DNA of 64,000 nucleotides from REEP01 sp964517265. Its GTDB lineage: Bacteria; Pseudomonadota; Alphaproteobacteria; Rhodospirillales; Defluviicoccaceae. Made by a program: the position numbers and the translations under genes. Positions 8,654-18,512 of the stretch are shown piece by piece. Below the pieces are notes generated by a model, which saw only the letters and a program-made list of their open reading frames with translations, did not search any database and was not told where the DNA came from. Positions within the stretch are counted from its first letter, which is position 1. Every line of letters begins with the position of its first letter. The stretch is from assembly GCA_964517265.1 (NCBI GenBank), contig CAZFBS010000001.1, positions 1-64,000 on the forward strand, written 5' to 3'.

Positions 8654-9157
8654 TTATGTACGATCTTTGCGGTCGACCACGTGGACGTTGGTCGCGCCGT
8701 TCGCCTCCAGGATCGTTATTGCCCTCTCTTCGTCGGCCGCCGATACGGTTCGGACCCAGAGGATTGCACCCCCGGCCTCGACGGCGCGAGCAAACTCTTC
8801 TGTGTGCGGCCGGGCGACCACCTCATCCACGACATCCTTGACGGCGAGGCTTCCGACAGCGGCGGCAATGATACCTGCGATCGTCGCGGTGACGGGGCCG
8901 CCGGCGAGAAAGATCATGCCGGACGCAAATAGCGGGTTCTCATAACGGATCTCGTTGACAAAGGCATTGAACACCTCGCTCCACGATTCTCGAGGTGAGC
9001 CTGCGGCTTCGATGGCCTCGCGGGTAGCGAGAACGCTGAGATCGGTATGCTCAAAGCTGGCCGCTTTCAAATCTGCGACTGCGGCTTCGAATGGCTTGCG
9101 CTCGGCAAAAACACCTACCGCTTCGCGGAATCGATCGGACCTGTCGTTGGTAATCAC
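8654..9157 (-). CDS. Small hypothetical stress-type protein with glycine-rich hydrophobic core
   Basis: A 167-residue protein of unknown function. The N-terminal half (VFAERKPFEAAVADLKAA, TDLSVLAT) resembles the alpha-beta unit of general-stress/DUF1269-like proteins. The middle contains a Gly/Ala-rich hydrophobic segment (FLAGGPVTATIAGIIAAAVG, about residues 84-103) that could insert in a membrane. The C-terminal part (GGAILWVRT-DEERAITILEANGATNVHVVD) is a typical second alpha-beta repeat ending the fold. GTG at 9155-9157 has GGAGGAAGA directly upstream. It is co-directional with the CoA transferase but 37 bases away, so the two may be cotranscribed. Confidence 0.65.
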   Translation of the reverse strand: MITNDRSDRFREAVGVFAERKPFEAAVADLKAASFEHTDLSVLATREAIEAAGSPRESWSEVFNAFVNEIRYENPLFASGMIFLAGGPVTATIAGIIAAAVGSLAVKDVVDEVVARPHTEEFARAVEAGGAILWVRTVSAADEERAITILEANGATNVHVVDRKDRT

Positions 9158-9304
9158 TCTTCCTCCCGAAGGGATCGCGACTTGATATTGCCGTGGGACT
9201 GGCTCGGTGGATAGTCCCGACGCACGCCAGCATGCTAAGCTCGTTCTGCTGGCCAGCCAAATCCTCTATTGCATGGAAACTGTGGGCAACGTGGGATCTC
9301 TTTG

Positions 9305-12046
9305 ATGGTGTCGTTACGCGAAACGGGCCCTTCGGTGCAAGAGGCCTGTGCGGGAAGTCGTGCGCCAGATGGCGAGGGGGAGGGGGACTCGCCGACTGTC
9401 ACGGCGTCGGCCGCGGGTGAAGACTCTGTAACGCCGATGATGGCGCAGTACTTGGCCATCAAGGAGGAGCACCCCGACTGTCTACTGTTCTACCGCATGG
9501 GCGATTTTTACGAGCTTTTTTTTGATGACGCCGCGAAAGCGGCGGCGACACTCGGCATTGCCCTGACGGCCCGGGGCAAGCATCGCGGAGAAGCGATCCC
9601 GATGTGCGGTGTCCCGGTCCACAGCCATGAGCAGTATCTCTCCCGCCTGATCCGCGCTGGCTTCCGGATCGCGATCTGTGAGCAGATCGAGGATCCGAAA
9701 GAGGCTAGGCGGCGTAGCAGCAAGTCGGTGGTGCGCCGTGGAATCGTACGGGTGATTACCGCCGGAACCATTACTGAAGACACGCTGCTCGATTCCCGGC
9801 GCAACAATTACCTCGCCGCCTGTGCCGAGGCTGGCGGCACGTTAGGTCTTGCTTGGCTCGATGTGTCGACGGGAGATTTCTGGATCCAGCCGTTTACAGT
9901 CGGCGAAATGGACGCTGTGCTGGCCCGTCTCGATCCCGGAGAACTTCTGCTGCCGGAAACAATGGTGCAAAAACAGGATTGGTTCGAGCCTCTCCAGGCA
10001 TGGCGGGACCGCCTGACGCCGTTGCCCGCCAGCCGATTCGACAGCGTCAATGGCCGGCGCCGGCTCGAGTCGCTCTACGGGGTGGGGTCGCTTGACGGCT
10101 TCGGCTCCTTTTCCCGAGGAGAAATTGCCGCTGCCGGTGCGCTGGTGGACTATGTCGATTTAACCCAAAAGGGGAGGCTGCCGCGGATTGCCCGTCCCCG
10201 CCGCGTACTAAAGGGCGCGGTTGTTGAGATTGACGCACCGACACGGCGAAATCTGGAACTCACTCGCACCCTTGCCGGCGAAGCCAAAGGCAGCCTGCTC
10301 AGCACCATTGATCGGACTCTGACTGGCGCTGGGGCACGCCTGCTGGCAGCTCGTCTGACGGCACCGCTCACCGATGTTGCCGCCATTAACAGCCGGCTCG
10401 ATATGGTACAGTTTTTCGCCGAAGGCCCGGCCATGCGCCAGTCGGTTCGTGATCTTCTCCGCCGCTGTCCGGACGTTGAGCGGTCCCTTGCGCGCTTGAC
10501 GTTGGCACGCGGCGGGCCAAGGGATCTGGCAGCCATTCGCGACGCGCTGGCCCTGACCGCCGAGGTTCGCGATGCACTGACGCAAACAGCCCTTACCGGA
10601 ATGCCCACCGGCGTTGAGGGCTGCCTTGTCGACCTCGGCCATCATTCTCCGCTCGTCGAACGGTTGGCGCAGGCGCTGGCGGCAGATCTGCCGCTGCTGG
10701 CGCGGGACGGCGGGTTCATCGCCCCCGGCTATCTCGCCGAGCTCGACGAGCAGCGCGCGCTGCGCGAGCAGAGCCGCCGCGTCATCGCCGACTTGCAGGC
10801 GCGCTATGCCGGCGAGACCGGGATCCCGACTCTAAAAATCCGGCACAACAACGTTCTTGGCTATTACATCGAGATTCCTGCCCGGAAGGCTGACCGGATG
10901 TGTACAGCCTCGCGTGCCGCCGCGTTCATCCACCGTCAGACGATGGCGACCGCTGCTCGCTACACCAGCGTCGAACTGGGTGAACTGCAGGACCGCATCG
11001 CCAGCGCGGGCGATCAGGCGCTGGCGATGGAACTGGCGATCTTCGATGATCTCGTCGGGGAGGTGGCGAGCCAGGCCGAGGCGATTGCGCGCACCGCATC
11101 AGCCCTGGCTCGCCTCGATGTCTCTGCCGGGCTCGCCGAACTTGCCATCGACGGCCGCTACACGAGACCCGTCATTGATGACAGTCTGGAGTTTGACGTT
11201 CGGGGAGGGCGTCATCCGGTGGTTGAGGCGGCGTTGGCTCAAGATCAGGCTTTCGTCGGCAATGACTGTGACCTCGGCGAAGGGCACCGGCTGTGGCTGC
11301 TCACCGGTCCAAACATGGCCGGCAAAAGTACGTTCCTGAGGCAGAACGGTCTTATCGCCCTTCTGGCGCAGATGGGCGGTTATGTTCCTGCGACCTCCGC
11401 ACGGCTGGGCGTGATCGACCGGCTTTTCTCCCGCATCGGTGCCGGTGACGAACTGGCGCGCGGCCGCTCGACATTCATGGTCGAGATGCTGGAGACATCC
11501 GCGATCCTTCATCAGGCGGGTGCGCGTGCGCTTGTTATTTTCGATGAGATTGGCCGCGGCACCGCTACCTACGACGGTCTGTCGATCGCATGGGCGGTTG
11601 TCGAGTACCTGCACGACGTCAATCGCTGCCGCACCCTGTTTGCCACCCACTATCATGAACTGACCGCGCTTGCAGCAAAGCTCAAGAACTTGGCGTGCGT
11701 CACCATGCGGGTGAAGGAATGGCGTGGAGACGTGGTGTTTTTGCATGAGGTTGCCGCAGGGACCGCCGACCGCTCCTATGGCATTCATGTCGGCCAGCTG
11801 GCGGGACTGCCGGCCGCGGTTGTGACACGGGCCGAGCAGGTTCTGGAAGTGTTGGAGAAAGGGGAGCAATCCTCGGCGATCACCCGTCTTGCTGAGGACT
11901 TGCCGCTTTTTGCCGCGGCACTGCAGCCGGTGATGCCAGAGGTCAAGCCATCCCTAATGGAGCAGGAGCTGCGTGCTCTCGATGTCGATTCTCTCAGCCC
12001 GCGGGCGGCGCTGGAGCTGATCTACCGCTGGAAGGAGCGTGTCTGA
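9305..12046 (+). CDS. mutS: DNA mismatch repair protein MutS
   Basis: MutS recognises mismatches and starts repair. The protein is 913 residues from ATG 9305, or about 869 from the conserved MMAQYLAIKEEH. Mismatch-binding residues are in FYRMGDFYELFFDDA (Phe-X-Glu). The connector, lever and clamp domains follow, then the ATPase with Walker A GPNMAGKST near residue 667 and Walker B LVIFDEIGRGT. The extra N-terminal 40 residues are low-complexity; a TTG at 9269 would lengthen it further, and the true start is uncertain. A large imperfect inverted repeat (12058-12074 with 12109-12123) follows the gene and may end the transcript. Confidence 0.97.
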   Translation: MVSLRETGPSVQEACAGSRAPDGEGEGDSPTVTASAAGEDSVTPMMAQYLAIKEEHPDCLLFYRMGDFYELFFDDAAKAAATLGIALTARGKHRGEAIPMCGVPVHSHEQYLSRLIRAGFRIAICEQIEDPKEARRRSSKSVVRRGIVRVITAGTITEDTLLDSRRNNYLAACAEAGGTLGLAWLDVSTGDFWIQPFTVGEMDAVLARLDPGELLLPETMVQKQDWFEPLQAWRDRLTPLPASRFDSVNGRRRLESLYGVGSLDGFGSFSRGEIAAAGALVDYVDLTQKGRLPRIARPRRVLKGAVVEIDAPTRRNLELTRTLAGEAKGSLLSTIDRTLTGAGARLLAARLTAPLTDVAAINSRLDMVQFFAEGPAMRQSVRDLLRRCPDVERSLARLTLARGGPRDLAAIRDALALTAEVRDALTQTALTGMPTGVEGCLVDLGHHSPLVERLAQALAADLPLLARDGGFIAPGYLAELDEQRALREQSRRVIADLQARYAGETGIPTLKIRHNNVLGYYIEIPARKADRMCTASRAAAFIHRQTMATAARYTSVELGELQDRIASAGDQALAMELAIFDDLVGEVASQAEAIARTASALARLDVSAGLAELAIDGRYTRPVIDDSLEFDVRGGRHPVVEAALAQDQAFVGNDCDLGEGHRLWLLTGPNMAGKSTFLRQNGLIALLAQMGGYVPATSARLGVIDRLFSRIGAGDELARGRSTFMVEMLETSAILHQAGARALVIFDEIGRGTATYDGLSIAWAVVEYLHDVNRCRTLFATHYHELTALAAKLKNLACVTMRVKEWRGDVVFLHEVAAGTADRSYGIHVGQLAGLPAAVVTRAEQVLEVLEKGEQSSAITRLAEDLPLFAAALQPVMPEVKPSLMEQELRALDVDSLSPRAALELIYRWKERV

Positions 12047-12186
12047 GGTGAGCAGAGGGCACCCCCACGCCCCACTGTTTTGTGTTAATGACGCTACCTG
12101 CGCCCCGGAGTGGGCGGGGTGGTACGAAGGGGGAATGCGAACGCGCGTGCCGTCCCATATAAAGCGGAGAAGATTTGGGAGACAAT

Positions 12187-14976
12187 ATGCAAGGCGTTTA
12201 TAGACCTCGGGACATTGTCGATCGCAAGGCACTCGTCCGCGAATTGCACGAGCAGGTCGCTTGGTCTGCCTACTCGCCGCGCGCTCGCGGGAATTTTGTC
12301 CAGATTTTCAAGGCCGCACTCTATCGCGGTGTCGGCGAGATCCGACGTCGCTTCGAAGAGGAAGGAATCAACGGAGAGGCCGTCGTGCGCGCGGATGCGT
12401 TTCTTGTCGATCAACTGGTGCGCACCATTTACGACTTCGCCTGCAACCATGTGTATCCAACGAACAACAACTCCGGCGCCGGCATGGCGGTGGCCGCGAC
12501 AGGCGGCTACGGCCGCGGTGAGCTGTCCCCGTTTTCCGATATCGATCTGATGTTCCTGCTCCCAGAGCAGAGCACGCGTGAGAGCGAAAAGATCGTCGAG
12601 TTCGTTCTCTACATGCTGTGGGACATGGGGCTTAAGGTCGGCCATGCCACTCGGACCATCAGCCAATGCATCGATCTCGCCCGGCGTGATCTAACCATCC
12701 GGACATGCCTGCTGGAATCTCGCTGGCTTTGGGGCAACCAGCCCTTGTATCGCAACTTCGAGCAGCGTTTTCTCAAGGAGGTCGTCGCCGGTACCGGACC
12801 GGCCTACGTCGAAGCGAAGCTGGCGGAACGGGACGCCCGCCACGCCCGCATGGGCGACTCCCGCTATGTCCTGGAGCCCAACATTAAAGAGGGCAAGGGC
12901 GCCCTGCGCGATCTGCAGACCCTGTTCTGGATTGCCAAGTACCTGTACCAAGTCAAGGACATGCAGGAGTTGGTCGACCGCGGGGTTTTCACGCCTGCGG
13001 ACGGACGCCACTTTCGCCAGACACAGAACTTCCTTTGGACTGTGCGGTGTCACCTGCACTACGTCGCCGGCCGTCCCGAGGAGCGCCTGACCTTCGATGT
13101 TCAGGACAAGATTAGCAAGCGGCTCGGCTATCGTGACGATGGGGCCGGCGTGCGCGGTGTCGAGCGTTTCATGAAGCACTACTTTCTGATTACCAAAACT
13201 GTCGGCGATTTGACTCGGGTGCTCTGTGCGGTGCTGGAGGAGGATCACAAGAAGCGTCGTTCGCGGTTGCGGCTGCCCAAGCTGACCTTCATGCGGCGGG
13301 TTGCGAGCGGCTTCAAGCTCGACGGCGATCGCCTGACGGTAACCTCGCCGGCGGTGTTTACCGAGGACCCTGTCCGATTGTTACGGCTGTTCCATGAAGC
13401 GCAGCGGCTCGATCTCGATGTCCATCCTCATGCCCTGAGACTGGTGCGACAGAGCCTCCGCCTGATCGACAGCGGGGTACGGGCGAACCCGGAAGCCAAC
13501 CGTTTGTTCATGGACATGCTGACGTTCAAGGGCGGACCGGAGATCACGTTGCGGCGCCTCAACGAAGCCGGCGTGTTCGGGCGTTTCATTCCGGAGTTCG
13601 GGCGGATCGTGGCACAGATGCAGTACGATATGTACCACATCCACACTGTCGACGAGCACACGATTTGCGCCCTCGGAATCTTGCACAGGATTGAGGCCGG
13701 CGAACTCAAGGACAAGCACCCGACCGCCGATGCGATCGTCGGCGATGTGCGATCCCGTCGGGCTCTCTACCTTGCCGTTCTGCTCCACGATATCGGCAAG
13801 GGGCGTGGCGGCGATCATTCCGAGATCGGAGCCCATCTCTCGCTCGATCTGGCTCCGCGCCTCGGACTGGATGAATGGGAAACGGAGACGGTTGCCTGGC
13901 TGGTTAAGCATCATCTGTTGATGAGCCGGACCGCCTTCAAACGGGACGTTGACGACGTGAAGACGGTCGTCGACTTCGTCGAGACGGTCCAGTCCCCGGA
14001 GCGGCTGCGCATGCTGATGATCCTGACCGGGGTCGATGTCGACGCCGTCGGCCCTGCCATCTGGAACGGCTGGAAGGAAGGGCTCCTCAGCGAGTTGTAC
14101 TACCGGGCTCTTGAGGAGATGGAGATGACCGGGGGGCAGCCTGTCCTTCGTCGCGCCCAGCGGGTCGAGCAGGCCAAGGCTCTGCTGCGGGAGGCACTTT
14201 CCGACTGGGACCCCGAAGAGCTCGAACGTTATCTTGCCCGCGGATATTCGGACTACTGGCTTGCGTTCGACACCCCTACCCAGGCGCATCACTTCCAGAT
14301 GATGCGCAAGGCAGAGAACGAGGGACGGTCCCTTCGGGTGGATGTGCAGACTCTACCGACCCGCGACATCACCGAACTCACTGTGTATGCTCCGGATCAC
14401 CCTGGGCTGTTCGCGCGCATGGCAGGTGCCATGGCCCTCAGCGGCGCCAACATCTTAGATGCCAAGATCTTCACGCTCGCCAACAGCATGGCTCTCGATA
14501 CGTTTCGTATCCAGGACAACAACGGCGCCTCCTACGATCAGCAGGACAGGCTGGATCGGCTGCGTCTTCGCATTGAACGCGCTGTCGCCGGACAGATTTA
14601 TCCGGCGCGGGAACTGGAAGCGGTTCGCTCGTCGACCCTTCCCAGTCGGACCGGGGTCTTCAAGGTTCCACCGGCTGTTATTCTTGACAATAAGGCCAGT
14701 GCAACGCACACCGTCATTGAGGTTAACGGTCGTGACCGCCTTGGGTTCCTCCATGACGTGACCTCGACCCTGACCGAACTCTGCCTGCAGATCTCGAGTG
14801 CCCATGTCTCCACTTACGGCGAACGAGTTGTGGACGTATTTTACGTCAAGGATGTGTTCGGGCTGAAGATCGAGGACCAGGCAAAGCTGCGGCGGATCGA
14901 ACGCCGGCTCTTCAGAGCGATCGCTCCCTTGCAGGAAAGGCCGGTCAGGAAGCTCGACACGAAGGCTGCTGAATAG
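12187..14976 (+). CDS. glnD: [Protein-PII] uridylyltransferase / uridylyl-removing enzyme
   Basis: GlnD senses glutamine and adds or removes UMP on PII proteins, setting nitrogen status. The 929-residue protein shows the nucleotidyltransferase motif GGYGRGELSPFSDIDLMFL (about residues 103-121), the HD hydrolase LLHDIGKGRGGDHSEIG (about residue 535) and two C-terminal ACT domains (LTVYAPDHPGLFARMAGAMA and IEVNGRDRLGFLHDV) that bind glutamine. ATG at 12187 is chosen because GGGAG lies 5 bases upstream; TTG 12175 is an alternative. Through PII and NtrBC it would govern the sigma-54 type promoter seen before the urea operon at 58 kb. Downstream murJ begins 45 bases later. Confidence 0.97.
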   Translation: MQGVYRPRDIVDRKALVRELHEQVAWSAYSPRARGNFVQIFKAALYRGVGEIRRRFEEEGINGEAVVRADAFLVDQLVRTIYDFACNHVYPTNNNSGAGMAVAATGGYGRGELSPFSDIDLMFLLPEQSTRESEKIVEFVLYMLWDMGLKVGHATRTISQCIDLARRDLTIRTCLLESRWLWGNQPLYRNFEQRFLKEVVAGTGPAYVEAKLAERDARHARMGDSRYVLEPNIKEGKGALRDLQTLFWIAKYLYQVKDMQELVDRGVFTPADGRHFRQTQNFLWTVRCHLHYVAGRPEERLTFDVQDKISKRLGYRDDGAGVRGVERFMKHYFLITKTVGDLTRVLCAVLEEDHKKRRSRLRLPKLTFMRRVASGFKLDGDRLTVTSPAVFTEDPVRLLRLFHEAQRLDLDVHPHALRLVRQSLRLIDSGVRANPEANRLFMDMLTFKGGPEITLRRLNEAGVFGRFIPEFGRIVAQMQYDMYHIHTVDEHTICALGILHRIEAGELKDKHPTADAIVGDVRSRRALYLAVLLHDIGKGRGGDHSEIGAHLSLDLAPRLGLDEWETETVAWLVKHHLLMSRTAFKRDVDDVKTVVDFVETVQSPERLRMLMILTGVDVDAVGPAIWNGWKEGLLSELYYRALEEMEMTGGQPVLRRAQRVEQAKALLREALSDWDPEELERYLARGYSDYWLAFDTPTQAHHFQMMRKAENEGRSLRVDVQTLPTRDITELTVYAPDHPGLFARMAGAMALSGANILDAKIFTLANSMALDTFRIQDNNGASYDQQDRLDRLRLRIERAVAGQIYPARELEAVRSSTLPSRTGVFKVPPAVILDNKASATHTVIEVNGRDRLGFLHDVTSTLTELCLQISSAHVSTYGERVVDVFYVKDVFGLKIEDQAKLRRIERRLFRAIAPLQERPVRKLDTKAAE

Positions 14977-15021
14977 AGCAACCAGCGGCCGTTCCGGCCC
15001 TTTGCAAGCGAGTTTTTGAAA

Positions 15022-16563
15022 ATGGTCCTGTTGCGGTCTATTGCCACTGTCGGCGGCATGACCATGATCAGCCGCGTGTTCGGCTTCCTGCGCGATGTTC
15101 TGATCGCAGGAACGCTCGGGGCTGGCCCGGTCGCTGACGCCTTTTTTGTGGCTTTCCGATTCCCCAACCTGTTCCGCAGCCTGTTTGCAGAGGGCGCGTT
15201 CACCGCGGCGTTCGTCCCGATCTTCGCAGGAATTCTTGAGGGTGAAGGCAAGCAGCGCGCGGTCGCATTCGCGCGGCAAGCGTTCAGCGTTCTGTTGTGG
15301 ATTCTTTTTCTTTTTGTTGTTGTCGTCGAGATGACAATGCCGCTGGCAATTATGGCGCTGGCTCCAGGGTTTACAGCAGATCCGGAGAAATTCGATCTCA
15401 CGGTGACCTTGTCGCGCATTGTTTTTCCCTATCTGCTGTTCATTTCACTGGTTGCTTTATTGGCGGGAATTCTCAATTCACTCGGGCGGTTCGCCGCGGC
15501 GGCTGCGGCACCGATCCTGCTCAACCTGTGCATGATCGCAGCGTTATTGTGGCTGGCACCCCACGCGGCCACGGCCGGTCATGCCTTGGCTTGGGGCGTT
15601 GCCGGAGCGGGCGTCATCCAGTTCCTCTGGCTGTGGATCGCGTGTGTGCGGGCCGGCGTCGCGATCCGCCTGCCGCGGCCGCGCTTCACGCCTGCAGTGC
15701 GAACGCTGATGACGCGGGCGCTTCCGGTCGCCCTTGGTGCCGGCATCTATCAAGTGAACATGATGGTCAACACCATGATCGCCTCGTTGCTGCCGGTCGG
15801 TGCCGTCTCCTACCTGTTCTATGCCGACCGCATCCACCAGCTCCCGATCGGCGTCGTAGGCGTCGCCGTCGGAACTGCGCTGTTGCCGCTGTTGTCGCGG
15901 CAGCTTCGCGCGGGTCACACCTCGGCCGCCAATTACAGTCAGAACCGAGCGCTGGAACTGGCGTTTCTGCTGACCCTGCCTGCGGCAGCAGCGATGGCGG
16001 TCATTGCGGAGCCAATCACCATGGCGTTGTTTCAGAGGGGCGCGTTTGATGCTGAGGATGCTCGCGCGACGGCGGTGACCTTGATGGCGCTTGCCCTTGG
16101 GCTGCCGGCCTACATGCTGGTGAAATCGCTGACCCCGGCATACTTCGCGCGTCAGGATACGCGCACGCCCGTTAAGATCGCAGCATGTACCGTCGTCCTT
16201 AATATTGCGCTGAACCTGGTGTTGATGTGGCCCCTGCTTTACGTCGGCATTGCCCTTGCCACGTCGTTATCGGCTTGGGCCAATGCTCTTGCGCTGGCGA
16301 TCATTCTGTACCGGCGTGGGTTCCTGGAGATCGATGCGCGCCTGAGCAGCCGCCTGCCGCGAATGCTCGCCGCAACTGCGGTCATGGCAGGCACGCTGAC
16401 CCTCGTTCAGTGGGGGCTGGACGATTGGCTTGCCGGTGATCAGGATCAGCGCATTGCCGCTCTCGTGCTACTGGTTGTCGTCGGGCTGGGAACCTTTGCC
16501 CTCAGCGCCCAGCAGCTGGGCGCTGCCGCGTGGGCGGATCTGCGGGCGTTGCGCCGCAGCTGA
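15022..16563 (+). CDS. murJ: Lipid II flippase MurJ (MviN)
   Basis: MurJ flips lipid II across the inner membrane for peptidoglycan synthesis. The 513-residue, roughly 14-segment protein starts with the signature MISRVFGFLRDVLIAGTLG and DAFFVAFRFPNLFRSLFAEG, including the arginines of the transport cavity. ATG at 15022 is preferred to TTG at 15016. The gene follows glnD, an arrangement common in Alphaproteobacteria, with trpS next. There is no clear promoter in the 45-base gap, so it may be read with glnD. Confidence 0.96.
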   Translation: MVLLRSIATVGGMTMISRVFGFLRDVLIAGTLGAGPVADAFFVAFRFPNLFRSLFAEGAFTAAFVPIFAGILEGEGKQRAVAFARQAFSVLLWILFLFVVVVEMTMPLAIMALAPGFTADPEKFDLTVTLSRIVFPYLLFISLVALLAGILNSLGRFAAAAAAPILLNLCMIAALLWLAPHAATAGHALAWGVAGAGVIQFLWLWIACVRAGVAIRLPRPRFTPAVRTLMTRALPVALGAGIYQVNMMVNTMIASLLPVGAVSYLFYADRIHQLPIGVVGVAVGTALLPLLSRQLRAGHTSAANYSQNRALELAFLLTLPAAAAMAVIAEPITMALFQRGAFDAEDARATAVTLMALALGLPAYMLVKSLTPAYFARQDTRTPVKIAACTVVLNIALNLVLMWPLLYVGIALATSLSAWANALALAIILYRRGFLEIDARLSSRLPRMLAATAVMAGTLTLVQWGLDDWLAGDQDQRIAALVLLVVVGLGTFALSAQQLGAAAWADLRALRRS

Positions 16564-16634
16564 GGGCGGCCGCTAAAAACAGCCGAGGCCGCTGCCCAAC
16601 GAGAGTGCAACTCGGGATTCTGCCGGTACTCCGC

Positions 16635-16663
16635 TTGACCGGTCACGATGAAGCCGCCATAAC
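16635..16663 (+). promoter_or_regulatory. Candidate promoter for trpS
   Basis: TTGACC (16635-16640), a 17-base spacer and CATAAC (16658-16663) form a good alphaproteobacterial housekeeping promoter. The predicted transcript start near 16670 leaves a leader of about 30 bases before the trpS ATG. Confidence 0.45.
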
Positions 16664-16699
16664 CCGCTCTTGGCGTATCTCCCACCTTCCGGCATATTC

Positions 16700-17698
16700 A
16701 TGAAACGTATTTTTTCCGGCATCCAGCCGACTGGCAACCTCCACTTAGGCAATTACTTGGGGGCGATCCGCAACTGGGTCCGTCTTCAGCACGACTACGA
16801 ATGTCTGTTCTGCGTCGTCGACATGCATGCGATCACCGTTTGGCAGGATCCGAAAGTGTTGCGGGAGGCGACGCGGGAGACGGCCGCCGCAGTGCTGGCT
16901 GCCGGCGTTGATCCTGGCCGAAACATCCTGTTCGTTCAGAGTGCGGTTCCCGGTCATGCCCAACTGGCGTGGATCTTCAATTGCGTTGCCAGAATGGGTT
17001 GGCTCGCGCGAATGACCCAGTTCAAGGAGAAAGCCGGCAAGCACCGGGAAAATGCATCCGTCGGCCTTTATGCGTATCCGAACCTGATGGCAGCTGATAT
17101 TCTTCTCTATAAGGCCACTCACGTTCCTGTCGGCGAGGACCAGAAGCAGCATCTGGAACTCACCCGCGACATCGCCCAGAAGTTCAACAACGACTTCGGA
17201 GTCGATCTGTTTCCCATCGTTGAACCGCTTATTCTCGGCGCCGCAACCCGGGTGATGTCGCTGCGGGACGGCACCAAGAAAATGAGCAAATCCGATCCGT
17301 CGGACTATTCCCGCATCAACCTTACTGATTCCGCCGACGAGATCGCGCTCAAGATCCGCCGCGCTAAAACTGATCTTGACTTGCTGCCGGATTCGCCGGA
17401 GGGCTTCGCGGAGCGACCGGAAGCGGCCAACTTGTTGAGCATATATGCTGCGTTCGCGGATCTTGCGGTCGAAGATGTGTGCGCGCGGTACGGCGGTCGT
17501 CAGTTTTCCGACTTCAAGCAGGATCTCGTCGATCTCGCCGTGGCGACGCTCGCGCCGGTGACGGCGGAGGCTGCACGGCTGCGGCAGGATTCTGGCCATG
17601 TTGACGACATCTTGCGCCGCGGAGCGGCGCGGGCGCGGCAGCTGGCTGAACCCATTCTGGAAGAGGTTTATAAGGCTGTCGGTCTTGTTCACTGGTAA
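16700..17698 (+). CDS. trpS: Tryptophanyl-tRNA synthetase
   Basis: Charges tRNA-Trp with tryptophan. The 332-residue class I synthetase has the HIGH-type motif in GIQPTGNLHLGNYLGAI at the very N-terminus and the KMSKS motif (KKMSKSDPSD, about residue 195). ATG at 16700 gives the usual N-terminus; earlier in-frame codons only add non-conserved residues. It has its own promoter candidate at 16635-16663. The next gene is an Nfu-type scaffold 86 bases on. Confidence 0.97.
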   Translation: MKRIFSGIQPTGNLHLGNYLGAIRNWVRLQHDYECLFCVVDMHAITVWQDPKVLREATRETAAAVLAAGVDPGRNILFVQSAVPGHAQLAWIFNCVARMGWLARMTQFKEKAGKHRENASVGLYAYPNLMAADILLYKATHVPVGEDQKQHLELTRDIAQKFNNDFGVDLFPIVEPLILGAATRVMSLRDGTKKMSKSDPSDYSRINLTDSADEIALKIRRAKTDLDLLPDSPEGFAERPEAANLLSIYAAFADLAVEDVCARYGGRQFSDFKQDLVDLAVATLAPVTAEAARLRQDSGHVDDILRRGAARARQLAEPILEEVYKAVGLVHW

Positions 17699-17784
17699 GC
17701 CCCGACGCCAGACTTGATCCCGCTTTTCTGCGGAACCATTTCTCGTGATGAAATGCGCTGCCACGAAAGGGTAGATCACAAGCC

Positions 17785-18333
17785 ATGTTCATTCAGACCG
17801 AGTTCACTCCGAATCCTGCAAGCCTGATGTTTCTTCCGGGAGTCGCGGTGATGACGTCCGGCACTGCCAATTTTACCGCTGCGGAACAATCGTCGCGTTC
17901 ACCGCTGGCATCGCGCCTGTTCGCTATTGGCGGCGTCGACGGCGTTTTTTTGGGCCATGATTTCATCACGGTGACCAAAAACCCCGCTCAGGAATGGGAG
18001 GTGATCAAGCCGCAGATCTTGGCTGCGATCATGGATCATTTCACTTCAGGCGAGGATGTCATCGAGGGCGAAGAGCCGGTCGGCAGCGCCGATGGCGATG
18101 GCGATGCAGTCACGGCGCAGATTAAAGAGCTGATCGAGACCCGCGTGCGCCCGGCCGTTGCCCAGGACGGGGGCGACATCATTTTCCGTGGCTTCGAAGA
18201 CGGCATTGTGTATTTGCACATGCAAGGCTCTTGCTCAGGCTGCCCTAGCTCAACCGCTACCTTGAAGCACGGCATCGAGAACATGCTGCGCTACTACGTG
18301 CCGGCGGTGACGGAAGTCCGGCCGGTGGATTAG
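17785..18333 (+). CDS. NifU/Nfu-type iron-sulfur cluster scaffold protein
   Basis: A 182-residue Nfu protein: an N-terminal Nfu_N domain (MFIQTEFTPNPASLMFLPG, about residues 1-90) and a C-terminal NifU-like domain with the cluster-binding CSGCPSS motif near residue 152. Such proteins carry a [4Fe-4S] cluster to apo-enzymes. In this window the clients could include MiaB, Nth and the Fe-S protein at 42 kb, but that is inference. The GSADGDGD linker between the domains is acidic. It lies between trpS and tsaB as in many Rhodospirillales. Confidence 0.93.
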   Translation: MFIQTEFTPNPASLMFLPGVAVMTSGTANFTAAEQSSRSPLASRLFAIGGVDGVFLGHDFITVTKNPAQEWEVIKPQILAAIMDHFTSGEDVIEGEEPVGSADGDGDAVTAQIKELIETRVRPAVAQDGGDIIFRGFEDGIVYLHMQGSCSGCPSSTATLKHGIENMLRYYVPAVTEVRPVD

Positions 18334-18512
18334 ATAGCGGCGCCTTCCTCGCCGTCTGCGCGAGAAGGGCAGCATCATCAGCCAACTTGCGCCGGTTGAT
18401 CCGAAGGCTCGTCGTCCACGGGCGCTTCCTAACGCTCCGGGAGAGTACACCTTATCTGTCTTATTTAAGGCCGGTGCTAGCCCGTTCATGCTTGCACCGG
18501 AGCATGCACCCG